A stretch of 64,000 nucleotides of DNA from ENR-C587 sp942493235 (GCA_942493235.1 OW818676.1:2914001-2978000); one strand, 5' to 3'; positions 17,700 to 26,891 are shown, counted from the first letter of the stretch. Translations and numbers: made by a program. The notes: a model not told the origin generated them from the letters alone.

Positions 17700-20102
17700 C
17701 TACATTTCTAATTCTATACCAAAGAAAAAATATCTCTCTTGACCGGGAAAGAATTCTTTGCCTTCGCCGGAACTTGCGTATAATTTATTGAATATATTAC
17801 TTAACTGACCGTTGAGTTTAACACCTTTTAATCCCAATATATCTTTGAATTTGTATGATAAATCCAAATCAACTATGAAATAGCTGTCAACTACGTTATC
17901 GTCGTACCAGCCGTCCCAGCCGGCAAGTAAATTTCTTTTTAAGTCCGCATTATTATTTATCATTTCGCCATAATTATCAGTATAGAATTCACCTACATAT
18001 TTACCGGTTAAACCGAAAAACAAATCCTCCATATAGAAATTAACACCGAAATTCACCATAAAATCAGGAAATCCGGCAATTTTGTTATCTTTCAGTGAAA
18101 TTTTAGCTCCGTCATCGAGACTAACATCGTAATCAATAAATTTATTCTGACTATATGTAGTATTTGCCCAAACGGTAAATTTTGAACTTTCGTCAATTAT
18201 AAAATTATACTTAGTTTCAAGTTCTATTCCATAGTGACGAGAGCGTGAAGCATTCTCATCTACCGGATTGCCCCATATATCAACTTTACCTGTTTTTACT
18301 AATTCATCATTATAGTCCATGTAATACAAAGTAGCAGAAAACATTAGGTCATTCGCTTTGTAGTTTAGTCCATATTCGATATCAATCATTTTTTCAGGTT
18401 TTGCTATCGGAGAATCAAAATCATATCCCCAAGTAGTATCATTAATTTGAACTGTTTTGAATTTTGGAATAGCTCCGGAATAAGCATCGTCGGCAGCATA
18501 TAGATTTCTCATTCTTGGTTCGCGAGAGGTATAAGCTAAGAAAAAATAGGTACTAATATTTTCATCTGGCTTGAAGTTCATTCCTACTCTTGGATTTAGG
18601 AAGGTGTAATTAACACTGAATAGTTCATCTTTACCTCCTACATATTTCCCTTCACTATTTAGGTAATATCTATAATTATTGCCTGCTTTTTCGTCTGCAA
18701 TAGCAAATCTATGGTTTACTAACTGTAAATCCGCAAAAAGCATAATTTCTTCAATCAAATACAAATTATCTTTAATAAATAATGAAATAACATCTCTTTT
18801 GCCGTTATTTGAATAGAATTTATAATCATAGTCAAAATTCTCCGGCATTTGCTCAGCAAATAGGACTTTTCCGTAATGATTTGAACGGTGAATTCGGAGC
18901 TCACCACCGATAGTAAACTCATTCTCGTCTGTTTTAAAAATCAGTCTTGGAATCCAGCCACCATGTTTATTTTCAACATAAGCTCTCATAAATGTATTTT
19001 TTAGCTTATTATCTTCGCTAATAGGATAATCGTTAGTAGCAATTATATTAAAATTGTCATCAGCCCAAGCGGCATCTCCATCGAAATAGCCGTCGCCTTG
19101 ATAATAGAATAAAGATGATTTAAAATACAAATTATCAGTAATTTTCCAATCATTTAAAACCTCAAAATGCGGCTGAGAAAATTCTTCGATTTCCTGTTTT
19201 TTTCTATCGGTATACCAGCTTAGTTGTTTTCCGGTAGAATCATAAGCCCAACCGTAAGCGTAGTTTTTCTTTCTTAGAGATTTATCTGTAATATAGCTTT
19301 TAGGCAAACCGTTATAAGCGAGCCCATCGCTTACCGGACCGCCAAAAATATTAATCTGAGTAGAGAAATCTTCTTGGAAATTAGCGGCACTCAAGAAAAA
19401 CGAATTAAGATTTGTCCAAGAATTATCTCTGTAGCCGTCGGATTGAATTTTTGACATTTTTACATAGAATGCCCAATTATCAATTAGACCAGATGATACT
19501 TCTATCGACATTTTACTTGTATTAGCCTTATAAATAGAATTATCTCCGCCAAATTCTTGAACGCCCATTCCTGCGAACATTTTCACGCCCTTATAATTAG
19601 CATAGTTAGCTGTAGTAAGGTTAATTGAGCCACCGATAGACGGCGAACCATAATTGCTAAGCCCAGCACCGCGTTGAACTTGAATACTCTCAGTAGAACC
19701 GGCTAAATCAGGCATATCAATCCAATATACTTGATGATCTTCAGGGTCATTCTGAGGGATTCCATTTACCAAAACGGCAATACGTCTTTGGTCAAATCCT
19801 CGCATAGTAAGTGATGAATAGCCTATGCCATTCCCGTTTTGAGAACTAAAAATAACACTTGGCATAGTCGAAAGCAATTTTGGCATATCGGCAGTAATAT
19901 ACCTCTCTCTAATCTCGGATTTTGAAATTTCTGCAAACGGTGCAGGAGTCTTACCGAAAATTGCACGAGTTGATGTAACGGTAACACTTGGGGTAACATA
20001 TACCTTGGCTGAATCATACTTTGTCTCTAAAGCGTCTGTAGCTTTCAGCGGTATATAGCATAGAATAATCAAAGCTGTGATTTTTAGAAATAATTTGTAC
20101 AT
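17700..20102 (-). CDS. TonB-dependent outer membrane receptor, probably for thiamine
   Basis: This 800-residue receptor has a signal peptide (about 1-21), then SVTVTSTR and a plug domain (about 45-165; LLSTMPSVIFSSQNGNGIG, LTMRGFDQRRIAVLVNGIPQND, VQRGAGLSNYGSPSIGGSINL). A 22-strand-type barrel rich in aromatic residues follows, ending at an ERYFFFGIELEM C-terminus. TonB receptors import ligands too large or scarce for porins. A TPP riboswitch in the leader (20202-20288) predicts that it is switched off when thiamine is plentiful, so thiamine or a thiamine phosphate is the likely ligand. A GGAGAG Shine-Dalgarno lies 5 bp before the ATG. No inner-membrane thiamine transporter is adjacent. Confidence 0.93.
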   Translation of the reverse strand: MYKLFLKITALIILCYIPLKATDALETKYDSAKVYVTPSVTVTSTRAIFGKTPAPFAEISKSEIRERYITADMPKLLSTMPSVIFSSQNGNGIGYSSLTMRGFDQRRIAVLVNGIPQNDPEDHQVYWIDMPDLAGSTESIQVQRGAGLSNYGSPSIGGSINLTTANYANYKGVKMFAGMGVQEFGGDNSIYKANTSKMSIEVSSGLIDNWAFYVKMSKIQSDGYRDNSWTNLNSFFLSAANFQEDFSTQINIFGGPVSDGLAYNGLPKSYITDKSLRKKNYAYGWAYDSTGKQLSWYTDRKKQEIEEFSQPHFEVLNDWKITDNLYFKSSLFYYQGDGYFDGDAAWADDNFNIIATNDYPISEDNKLKNTFMRAYVENKHGGWIPRLIFKTDENEFTIGGELRIHRSNHYGKVLFAEQMPENFDYDYKFYSNNGKRDVISLFIKDNLYLIEEIMLFADLQLVNHRFAIADEKAGNNYRYYLNSEGKYVGGKDELFSVNYTFLNPRVGMNFKPDENISTYFFLAYTSREPRMRNLYAADDAYSGAIPKFKTVQINDTTWGYDFDSPIAKPEKMIDIEYGLNYKANDLMFSATLYYMDYNDELVKTGKVDIWGNPVDENASRSRHYGIELETKYNFIIDESSKFTVWANTTYSQNKFIDYDVSLDDGAKISLKDNKIAGFPDFMVNFGVNFYMEDLFFGLTGKYVGEFYTDNYGEMINNNADLKRNLLAGWDGWYDDNVVDSYFIVDLDLSYKFKDILGLKGVKLNGQLSNIFNKLYASSGEGKEFFPGQERYFFFGIELEM

Positions 20103-20201
20103 TTCTTCTCTCCAAAAAAATATTAATAAATATATTTTCCGAAAAAGAAGGTTGTTTTATCGACTGAGGAACCAACGAGAATAGGTAGGGCACAAAGCCT
20201 G

Positions 20202-20288
20202 CCGTAATCCCTACGCAGGTATTAGCCTGGTCAGGTTCAAGGAGTCTAATCTCAGCCGCACCCATTACAGGGCGAGCACCTCCTACGG
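20202..20288 (-). promoter_or_regulatory. TPP (THI-box) riboswitch
   Basis: Minus-strand reading gives the conserved core in order: GGTGC, a P3 hairpin CGCCC..GGGTG, GGCTGAGA, GAACCTGA, CAGGCTAATACCTG and CGTAGGGA. Helix P1 is CCGTA (20288-20284) pairing with TACGG (20206-20202). This matches the thiamine pyrophosphate aptamer. It ends about 100 bp before the ATG of the TonB receptor. No clear terminator hairpin lies between, so control by blocking translation is more likely than termination. An open frame that crosses it (20014-20292) is spurious. Confidence 0.96.
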
Positions 20289-20293
20289 ACATA

Positions 20294-20324
20294 CAAAATT
20301 AAGTATAAGATAGATAAAAACAAA
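20294..20324 (-). promoter_or_regulatory. Bacteroidota-type promoter of the riboswitch transcript
   Basis: On the minus strand TTTG (20324-20321), a 19-bp spacer and TAATTTTG (20301-20294) match the consensus. The -7 element ends only 5 bp before riboswitch helix P1, so transcription would start right at the aptamer. The independent agreement of the two predictions supports both. Confidence 0.8.
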
Positions 20325-20367
20325 ATTATATTATAAATATATTTAAATATTACTCGTGTAAATATTG

Positions 20368-21399
20368 TTAAACCTTTGGAGCTCTATATCTTACTCCCCA
20401 AAATTTGAATTTAGTTAATGAAGTATATACAACTAATCTCTCGAAATATTTAAATCTCAAAAGGTAATGAAAAACTCTATAAAATAAGAACAGCAGAACC
20501 ATAAATACTGCCGATTCATAGAAAAAGCTTAAAATACTATTTTGAATACTATTTGATATATCACCTAATTGACTATAAACAAAGCCGAAAATAACGGACA
20601 TAATTAAAAATGTAATTGCAGCTATAAATCCATGAGCTGTCTCTATTGCCTTTCGCGGGCAGTAACTCATGCACCTCATACAGCTCTCGCAGTGATATGT
20701 CCAGTACGGTCTTTTGTCAACATATTTAATTGCATTAACAGGACAATTCTTCATACATATTCCGCAATTATCGCAATCTTTAGAAGCGTAATAAGTTTTA
20801 GATAGGATAAATCTACCTACAAAATAGTATCCGAGCGAAATAGGAGCTATAGCTAAATCCAGAATTATTTCGCGAGTAAATTTATAATTAGTCTTTTCAT
20901 TAATAATTTCTTCTGCAATATGATTTACTTTGTTTTTTATCTTTTCATTGATAAAATTCACTGCGTTAGCACGAAGTCCCGGATGAATGGATATCCAATT
21001 AGAAGGCAAATCAACCGAATAAAGCGACTGAATTTTATACCCCTTTAATTTCAAAACAGAAGCTGCGAAATATAAGGTAATTCCGCTTAATCCTGGAGTA
21101 ACCCAATTGCCTATTTTCATACCGGCACGTGTATTCATAATTACTACTTTATTATCTGATTTCGGAAAACCGGCTAAAAAATTAAGCATTATAGGCGGAA
21201 AATTAAATCCGTGCGTTGGCGAAATAAATATTATGGTTTCATTTTTCTCGGGAGTGGGAATATTATTTCTGTCAATTATGGCAATATTGAATAATTTGCA
21301 AATTATTCCGCTTTCGTTTGCCCTATCGGCAAGCCACAAAGCCGTATTTTTTGAATTACCGGTTCCCGTAAAATAATATATAGTGAATATTTTCTGCAT
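20368..21399 (-). CDS. EFR1-type flavodoxin-like ferredoxin with two 4Fe-4S clusters
   Basis: This 343-residue protein is a fusion. Residues about 3-165 are a flavodoxin-like domain starting IYYFTGTGNSKNTA, a phosphate-binding loop for FMN. Residues about 205-255 are a bacterial-type ferredoxin with CDNCGICMKNCP and CESCMRCMSYCP, eight cysteines for two 4Fe-4S clusters. The C-terminus adds about three hydrophobic segments that would tether it to the membrane. This is the architecture of the EFR1 ferrodoxin family. It should move electrons, but the donor and acceptor are not indicated by the neighbourhood. A TAAATTTG -7 box is present on the minus strand at 21436-21429. Confidence 0.88.
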   Translation of the reverse strand: MQKIFTIYYFTGTGNSKNTALWLADRANESGIICKLFNIAIIDRNNIPTPEKNETIIFISPTHGFNFPPIMLNFLAGFPKSDNKVVIMNTRAGMKIGNWVTPGLSGITLYFAASVLKLKGYKIQSLYSVDLPSNWISIHPGLRANAVNFINEKIKNKVNHIAEEIINEKTNYKFTREIILDLAIAPISLGYYFVGRFILSKTYYASKDCDNCGICMKNCPVNAIKYVDKRPYWTYHCESCMRCMSYCPRKAIETAHGFIAAITFLIMSVIFGFVYSQLGDISNSIQNSILSFFYESAVFMVLLFLFYRVFHYLLRFKYFERLVVYTSLTKFKFWGVRYRAPKV

Positions 21400-21497
21400 A
21401 CAATTCTCTAATTAAAATATAAGCAATACAAATTTATATTATTTCTATTAATATGAAAAATCATTTTTTTGAAAGGCTATAAACCTAAGTTGAACGT

Positions 21498-21647
21498 CGA
21501 AAAAGGATTATTGAATTAAATTATATAAGTTAAAGGTCGAAAAAGGATTATTGAATAAAATTATATAAGTTAAAGGTCGAAAAAGGATTATTGAATAAAA
21601 TTGTATAAGTTAAAGGACGAAAAAGGATAATTGAATAAAATTATAAA
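21498..21647. repeat. Four tandem direct repeats of 40 bp
   Basis: Units begin at 21498, 21538, 21578 and 21618, exactly 40 bp apart. Each starts CGAAAAAGGATTATTGAATA and ends in ATATAAGTTAAAGG; the last is truncated. Differences are single bases. They fill the divergent promoter region between the EFR1 gene and the TrkA gene, a gap of 313 bp. They are too few, without distinct spacers, to be a CRISPR array. Confidence 0.92.
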
Positions 21648-21712
21648 AAAAGTTTGTCTATATTCAAGATTCTTTCTAATTTTACATTTTTTTATTAACT
21701 CAGAAAATTCAA

Positions 21713-22411
21713 ATGGCACAAAAGAAGTTTTGTATAATCGGATTAGGATATTTCGGGCTAAATTTATCATTAATTTTAAGTCGAGACGGAGCGGAAGTAT
21801 TAGCTATTGATAGTAATATGGAAAGAGTTGATATAGTCAGCGAAAAAGTTACTCACTCAGTGTGTATGGATGCTACAGATGAAAGGGCACTACGCAGTAT
21901 GGGGCTTAAAGAAATGGATGCAGTAATTGTTGCTATCGGAGAAGGATTCCAGAGCTCAATAATGACAACTGCCCTATTGCAGGAAATCGGTGTCAAAAGA
22001 ATATTTAACCGAGTAACATCTCCAATACATGAACGCTTATTGAAGTTGATGGGTATTCATGACTTGTTAGTGCCTGAAGCAGAAGCTGCTTCTCATCTTG
22101 CTTCAAGATTAATGCTCGAAGGAGTAATTGGCTCATTTGAATTATCTGAAGATTACGGCGTTTTTGAAATTCAAACTCCAAGTTTCTTTATAGGTAAATC
22201 AGTTATGGAATCCAATCTGAGGCAGACCTATAATTTGAACTTAGTTACTATCAAAAGATTGAAGAAAAAAGGCGGGTTAAAAACATTAGGCGACAGAGAT
22301 GAAATTACCGTAGTCGGAGTTCCTTCACCAAATCTTACTATAATCGAAAATGATATATTGGTTGTATTCGGTAAAGAAAAAGATGTTAAATTGTTATTAG
22401 AACAGAAATAA
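21713..22411 (+). CDS. trkA: TrkA/KtrA-type potassium channel regulatory subunit (RCK protein)
   Basis: This 232-residue protein has an N-terminal Rossmann RCK_N domain (IGLGYFGLNLSLILSRDGAEVLAIDSN; GxGxxG nucleotide-binding loop with acidic residue at the end of strand 2) and a C-terminal TrkA_C domain from about 140. The length fits the single-RCK KtrA type, not the double TrkA. Such subunits sit on the cytoplasmic face of a KtrB/TrkH channel and gate it in response to nucleotides. No channel gene is within the window. Four 40-bp repeats lie just upstream and might influence expression. Confidence 0.92.
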   Translation: MAQKKFCIIGLGYFGLNLSLILSRDGAEVLAIDSNMERVDIVSEKVTHSVCMDATDERALRSMGLKEMDAVIVAIGEGFQSSIMTTALLQEIGVKRIFNRVTSPIHERLLKLMGIHDLLVPEAEAASHLASRLMLEGVIGSFELSEDYGVFEIQTPSFFIGKSVMESNLRQTYNLNLVTIKRLKKKGGLKTLGDRDEITVVGVPSPNLTIIENDILVVFGKEKDVKLLLEQK

Positions 22412-22474
22412 CGAAATAATTATACTAAAATATGAACTATTAATTCCGTTCATTTTTGAAATAAAAAAAATCAA

Positions 22475-23722
22475 ATGATTATAAAGAATATATGTAAAAA
22501 GCAAAATTCAAGAGAAATTAGTAAATTACTCTTTACATTAGTATTTATCATTTTTCTATATCGTCCATTACCCATTTATACACAATCAAATAATGACAAT
22601 GAACCGATAAATCTTACGATATTAAATACTGAAAATGATGAATTCGCCCCAAGCTATAATCAATTTCAAAATTTTCTGTATTTTAATCGGATCAAAAACG
22701 GATACTCTTTTTTCTATAGCTCTGGAGTTATTGATAACTACAGGTTCGCTCCCCCACTTCTAAGAGCTGACGATATAAATATAAATCAGAATAATCAAGC
22801 ATATATTATTTTTCTTGACCAAGATCAAGCAGTTTATTCTACTTACTCACTAAAAAAATCAAGGTCATATATGAATCTGTTTTCTGCATATTATAAAAAA
22901 GGAAAATGGACTAATCCAATAATTTTAGATAGTTTATGCGGTGAGTATTTTGTTTCGCACCCTACTATTTCTCCTGATGGTAATTTTATGATTTTTTCAA
23001 GTGATAGAAGTCCTGAAGATTCTGATACTGATTTATGGATTGCATTCAAGCAGGATAACGGTACATGGGGAGAGGCTTCACCGCTTTCGGAATTAAACTC
23101 TCCGGGAAATGAGATTACTCCATTTCTCAAAAGTAATGATTCACTTTTCTTTTCATCTAATGCGCTCGGCGGACCGGGCGGATATGATATTTATTTAACA
23201 ATAAAAAAAGATGGATTATGGACTCGTCCCTATCCGATGAATGAAATTAATACCAAATTCGATGAGTCGGATATCTGCGTACTTCCCAATAAAGATATTA
23301 TATTTTCTTCTGATAGACCGGGAACTAAAGGTGGGCTTGATTTATATTCATATTCTCCTAAAACAATAAATAATGATAGCGAAAACGAAAAATCACCGTT
23401 AGAAATTAGTGCTGCCACTACTGTATATAATATTAAATCACTTACGCAAATAACTATCGATTATGCGTTGAATTGTAATTATTTATTAGCAGTTACTACT
23501 CCGATAATGAAATCATTTTATGATTTGATTAAACCTGAGAATAAAAATTCTGTTCAATATAGGTCCCTAATTAATCTACTATCTTCGTCGAATATGATAA
23601 CTTTGGCTTATAATTTCGATGATGATAAATTAAGAATATTAAAAGATAGTTTAGTTAATTATTACTATAGGGTTTCGTCAAAAAAAATCTCACATTTAAA
23701 ACTCAAAACACTGCAGATTTAA
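22475..23722 (+). CDS. PD40 (WD40-like) propeller protein, N-terminal part of a frameshifted gene
   Basis: This 415-residue frame has an N-terminal membrane/signal segment (about 20-37) followed by a PD40-type beta-propeller (about 40-290). Repeats such as SHPTISPDGNFMIFSSDR, EITPFLKSNDSLFFSSNALGGPGGYDIY and DICVLPNKDIIFSSDRPGTKGGLDLY are typical of periplasmic OmpA-like and PorE-like proteins in this phylum. Reading stops at 23722, 35 bp after an A8 run at 23680-23687. A -1 shift there continues for another 200 residues to 24309. The intact product would be 611 residues. Whether this is a mutation, a sequencing error or slippage cannot be told from the sequence. Confidence 0.8.
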   Translation: MIIKNICKKQNSREISKLLFTLVFIIFLYRPLPIYTQSNNDNEPINLTILNTENDEFAPSYNQFQNFLYFNRIKNGYSFFYSSGVIDNYRFAPPLLRADDININQNNQAYIIFLDQDQAVYSTYSLKKSRSYMNLFSAYYKKGKWTNPIILDSLCGEYFVSHPTISPDGNFMIFSSDRSPEDSDTDLWIAFKQDNGTWGEASPLSELNSPGNEITPFLKSNDSLFFSSNALGGPGGYDIYLTIKKDGLWTRPYPMNEINTKFDESDICVLPNKDIIFSSDRPGTKGGLDLYSYSPKTINNDSENEKSPLEISAATTVYNIKSLTQITIDYALNCNYLLAVTTPIMKSFYDLIKPENKNSVQYRSLINLLSSSNMITLAYNFDDDKLRILKDSLVNYYYRVSSKKISHLKLKTLQI

Positions 23723-24309
23723 ATAATTATATTTACATTATTTGTGAAGATAAAAAACAAATATTTGAGCTTGAAAATATTAGTAATTCTATAGACCCAA
23801 ATAAATTAGAGATTACACTCAATTCCAGACCAGAAGAATTATTCCTAAGCGGTAAATATTTCTATAAAGATGAATCTAAAAAAGTACTTTTAGGAAATAT
23901 TAATAATTCTAATTCAATTCTCAATATTTCATTAGATACATTACTGAATTCGTCATTCAACGAGTTCAAGATAATAACTCAAGTGCTTGATAAAAAAAGA
24001 AAAGAACAAAATGCTGACTTGGAATTCATAGTATCAAATAAAACTGATAAGTCAATAAATAGCTATACCTTTGATAATCGGCAGTATAATAAATTGGAAA
24101 TTATCCCCTTTCTTCCAAACGGATTAGATACTTATTCAGACTCTTTAAAGGAATTATTTGGTGATTGTACTAATATTATAATCGAATACCCTGACCAATC
24201 AATTGAAATGGCTAATCAAATCAAATCATTTCTAACAGAAAAATTATCTATAAAAAGTATAACGTTAAAATCAAAATTAACTACAGAAACCATATCAATT
24301 TACTTCTAA
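23671..24309 (+). CDS. C-terminal part of the frameshifted PD40 gene
   Basis: The -1 frame relative to the upstream part is open from 23671 (just after a TAG) to the TAA at 24309. From the A8 run it reads KNLTFKTQNTADLNNYIYI and on to the C-terminus LTTETISIYF. The only in-frame start near here, a GTG at 23983, has no ribosome-binding site and begins mid-domain, so it is not an independent gene. The C-terminal 90 residues (YNKLEIIPFLPNG..TNIIIEYPDQSIEMANQIKSFL) have the rhythm of a degenerate OmpA-like domain, but the peptidoglycan-binding residues are not evident. Best read together with 22475-23722 as one gene. Confidence 0.65.
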   Translation, partial: GFVKKNLTFKTQNTADLNNYIYIICEDKKQIFELENISNSIDPNKLEITLNSRPEELFLSGKYFYKDESKKVLLGNINNSNSILNISLDTLLNSSFNEFKIITQVLDKKRKEQNADLEFIVSNKTDKSINSYTFDNRQYNKLEIIPFLPNGLDTYSDSLKELFGDCTNIIIEYPDQSIEMANQIKSFLTEKLSIKSITLKSKLTTETISIYF

Positions 24310-24393
24310 ATAATATTTCCATATATCTTAATTTTTCATCATTAATGAAATATTTAGCCTACTTATCCTTTTATACGGATTTTAATTTGCAGA

Positions 24394-25659
24394 ATGAAGA
24401 TGAAGGATAATAATAATATTGAAATTATGTCGCCGGTGGGTTCTTATGAATCTCTAATGGCTGCTATACAGGGTGGAGCCGGCAGTATTTATTTTGGCTC
24501 GGGTAACTTGAACATGAGAGCAAACTCCTCTAATAATTTTAGTTTGGAAGATATAAAAAACATTGCCAATATCTGTAAAGAAAACAAAGTAAAATCTTAC
24601 CTTACAGTAAATACAATCATCTATGATGATGAAATCGAATCAGTTAAATCAATTATTGATATAGCTAAAGAGTCCGGGGTAACTGCGATAATTGCTTCGG
24701 ATATGGCGGTAATAGCCTATGCCCGTAGCATAGATATGGAAATCCATATCTCTACTCAGCTTAATGTAACTAACATTGATTCTGTTCGTTACTTTGCTCA
24801 ATTTGCTGATGTTATAGTTTTAGCTCGCGAATTAACAATAGAGAAAATTGCATATATATGTAGTAGGATTAAAGAAGAAAATATATGCGGACCATCTGGT
24901 AAGCAGGTAAGAATTGAGATATTTGTTCACGGAGCTTTATGTATGGCTGTGTCCGGTAAATGTTATCTAAGCCTTCATGAGAGAAATTACTCTGCTAATA
25001 GAGGTGCATGCCTTCAGACCTGTCGTAGAGCTTATAATGTAAAAGATATTGATACCGGATATGAACTTGAGATTGATAACAAGTTTATTATGTCTCCAAA
25101 GGATTTATGCACTATCGGATTTTTAGACAAAATCATTTCAGCCGGTGCTACTGTGTTAAAAATCGAGGGTAGGGGCAGAGCTCCCGAATATGTTAAAACT
25201 GTTACTGAGTGCTATCACAGTGCTGTTTCTGCGTATTTTGACGGTACTTTTAGCAAAGAGAATACTGACAAATGGACTGAAAAACTCAGAACTGTATTTA
25301 ATAGAGATTTCTGGGACGGATATTACCTCGGTCAGACTTTCGGGCAGTGGAGCGATAGATACGGCTCACAAGCTACAAGACGTAAAATTCAAATCGGCAG
25401 AGTACAGAAATATTATGATAAAGTCAAAGCCGCAGCATTTAAGATAGAAAGCGATACTTTGAAAGTCGGTGATACAATTATCATTACCGGACCAACTACC
25501 GGTGTATTGGAAATCTCGGTTAAAGAAATTAGAATTGATTACAAAAACATTGAAGTAGCCAACAAAGGCGATATTATCAGTATTCCGGTTGATACAAAAG
25601 TAAGAGCTAATGACAAGCTATTTAAAGTAATACCGGCTGAAGAAGCCATCTTGCAATAG
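24394..25659 (+). CDS. Peptidase U32 family protein (YegQ/TrhP-like)
   Basis: This 421-residue protein begins IEIMSPVGSYESLMAAIQGGAGSIYFG, the TIM-barrel start of the U32 family. It carries the signature EIFVHGALCMAVSGKCYLS followed by RGACLQTCRR. The four clustered cysteines resemble the 4Fe-4S site of U32 members. A C-terminal beta-barrel extension (about 330-415) is present. E. coli relatives modify tRNA wobble uridine (TrhP) or act in ubiquinone and rRNA hydroxylation, so a tRNA or rRNA hydroxylation role is likelier than proteolysis. Two ATGs six bases apart can serve as start; the first is given. Confidence 0.92.
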   Translation: MKMKDNNNIEIMSPVGSYESLMAAIQGGAGSIYFGSGNLNMRANSSNNFSLEDIKNIANICKENKVKSYLTVNTIIYDDEIESVKSIIDIAKESGVTAIIASDMAVIAYARSIDMEIHISTQLNVTNIDSVRYFAQFADVIVLARELTIEKIAYICSRIKEENICGPSGKQVRIEIFVHGALCMAVSGKCYLSLHERNYSANRGACLQTCRRAYNVKDIDTGYELEIDNKFIMSPKDLCTIGFLDKIISAGATVLKIEGRGRAPEYVKTVTECYHSAVSAYFDGTFSKENTDKWTEKLRTVFNRDFWDGYYLGQTFGQWSDRYGSQATRRKIQIGRVQKYYDKVKAAAFKIESDTLKVGDTIIITGPTTGVLEISVKEIRIDYKNIEVANKGDIISIPVDTKVRANDKLFKVIPAEEAILQ

Positions 25660-25981
25660 TTTTTACTCCCCACTCTGATACGTGTGGTTGATTCAATTAC
25701 GAACTTCAAATTACCAATTACGATTTACATAAGATATGTCTCTAATTCCCTATCCCCACTCCCGCCTCTGAAGCGAGGGGTTGATGGCAGAGATGTATTT
25801 TCTATTCCCCACGCTAAAAAATGTGGTTGAAAGATTTTCGGTTACCAGCCATTAGCCATACTACGCAGAGCGTAGTAAGGAGGGTTGCATATTCCTATTT
25901 CCTATTTCCAATTTCCAACTCCTACTTTATAACTTCATAACTTTACAAACTTTATAACTTTCAACTTCCCACTTCATAACT
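25660..25981. repeat. Intergenic region with family 1 hairpin repeat fragments
   Basis: The 322-bp gap contains short CCCCAC..GTGTGG hairpin relics at about 25667-25690 and 25808-25830, the CGCCTCTGAAGCGAGGGGTTGAT hairpin near 25765, the TACTACGC-AGA-GCGTAGTA module near 25860-25880 and pyrimidine tracts of the form CCTATTTCCTATTTCC. It ends in TTATAACTTCATAACTTTAC direct repeats. No gene is visible. Confidence 0.7.
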
Positions 25982-26788
25982 TTATAAATCAATTTCTAAA
26001 ATAACCGGACAGTGGTCAGAACCCATTACATCGGGTCTTTGAGTACAATTAATCAGCTTTGGTTTTAAGTTTTGCGAAATCAAATGATAATCAATTCTCC
26101 AGCCTATATTTTTATCTCTTGCTCCACTTCGCTGGCTCCACCAAGTATAGTTATTAGGTTCGGTATTGACTTGACGGAAGGCATCGACAAATCCAAGCTC
26201 GAGCATTTGGTCGAGCTTTTCTCGCTCTTCAAGTAAAAATCCCGAAGTATTGATATTATCTTTGGGTCTTGCCAAATCAATTTCTTTGTGAGCTGTATTG
26301 TAATCGCCACAAATAATTAATCTATGGTCTTTAGGATAATTCTTTGTGATATAGCCGAATAGATTATCATAGAACTCGATTTTGTATTGAAGTCTTTCGT
26401 TATCCGTATATCCCTTAGGGAAATAAATATTGAAAAGTGAAAAATTAGGATAAGTAACTTCTAATACTCTGCCCTCCATATCAAATCTTTCCTCATTAAG
26501 AGAATCATTTACTACTTTTGGCTCAATCTTACTGAAGACGGCAACACCCGAATAGCCCTTTTTGCCTTTGGAATAATTATAGTATGAATAATAGCCATTG
26601 GGAGTTCTCAATTCCTCCAATATCTGTGCCGGCTCGGCTTTGATTTCCTGCAAACAGAGTATATCCGGATTTTCATCTTCGATAAACTTAAACAATTTAT
26701 TTTCTTTGGTAACTTTGTCAAATCTCTTACTTGAGTTCTGACCGGTAACAGCTCTATAACCGTTTATATTCCAAGTGATTATCTTCAT
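25982..26788 (-). CDS. xth: Exodeoxyribonuclease III (AP endonuclease)
   Basis: This 268-residue member of the exonuclease/endonuclease/phosphatase superfamily has every hallmark motif: ITWNINGYRA at the N-terminus, ILCLQEIKA (metal-binding Glu), GYSGVAVFSK, ICGDYNTAHKEIDL (catalytic Asp/Asn), RIDYHLIS, and the C-terminal GSDHCPVILEIDL (Asp-His pair). The length is that of the XthA/ExoA family. It cleaves DNA at abasic sites and removes damaged 3' ends in base excision repair. It is monocistronic. Confidence 0.96.
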   Translation of the reverse strand: MKIITWNINGYRAVTGQNSSKRFDKVTKENKLFKFIEDENPDILCLQEIKAEPAQILEELRTPNGYYSYYNYSKGKKGYSGVAVFSKIEPKVVNDSLNEERFDMEGRVLEVTYPNFSLFNIYFPKGYTDNERLQYKIEFYDNLFGYITKNYPKDHRLIICGDYNTAHKEIDLARPKDNINTSGFLLEEREKLDQMLELGFVDAFRQVNTEPNNYTWWSQRSGARDKNIGWRIDYHLISQNLKPKLINCTQRPDVMGSDHCPVILEIDL

Positions 26789-26891
26789 ATTATTATCTCA
26801 ATAGTTTTCATAATTATTATTAGATTGATAAGTGAATAAAACATCCGAACGAATTACGAATTAATAAATTTGAAAATATAATTATATACAT

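Noticed and set aside
20014..20292. 92-codon open frame covering the riboswitch (minus strand)
   Set aside because: It overlaps the TPP aptamer and the start of the TonB receptor in another frame, which fully explain the stretch.
21498..21647. CRISPR array
   Set aside because: The units are contiguous 40-bp direct repeats with no distinct spacers, only four copies, and no cas genes.
23983..24309. Independent 108-residue gene starting at GTG
   Set aside because: The frame is open well upstream and joins the preceding PD40 gene by a -1 shift at A8; no ribosome-binding site precedes the GTG.
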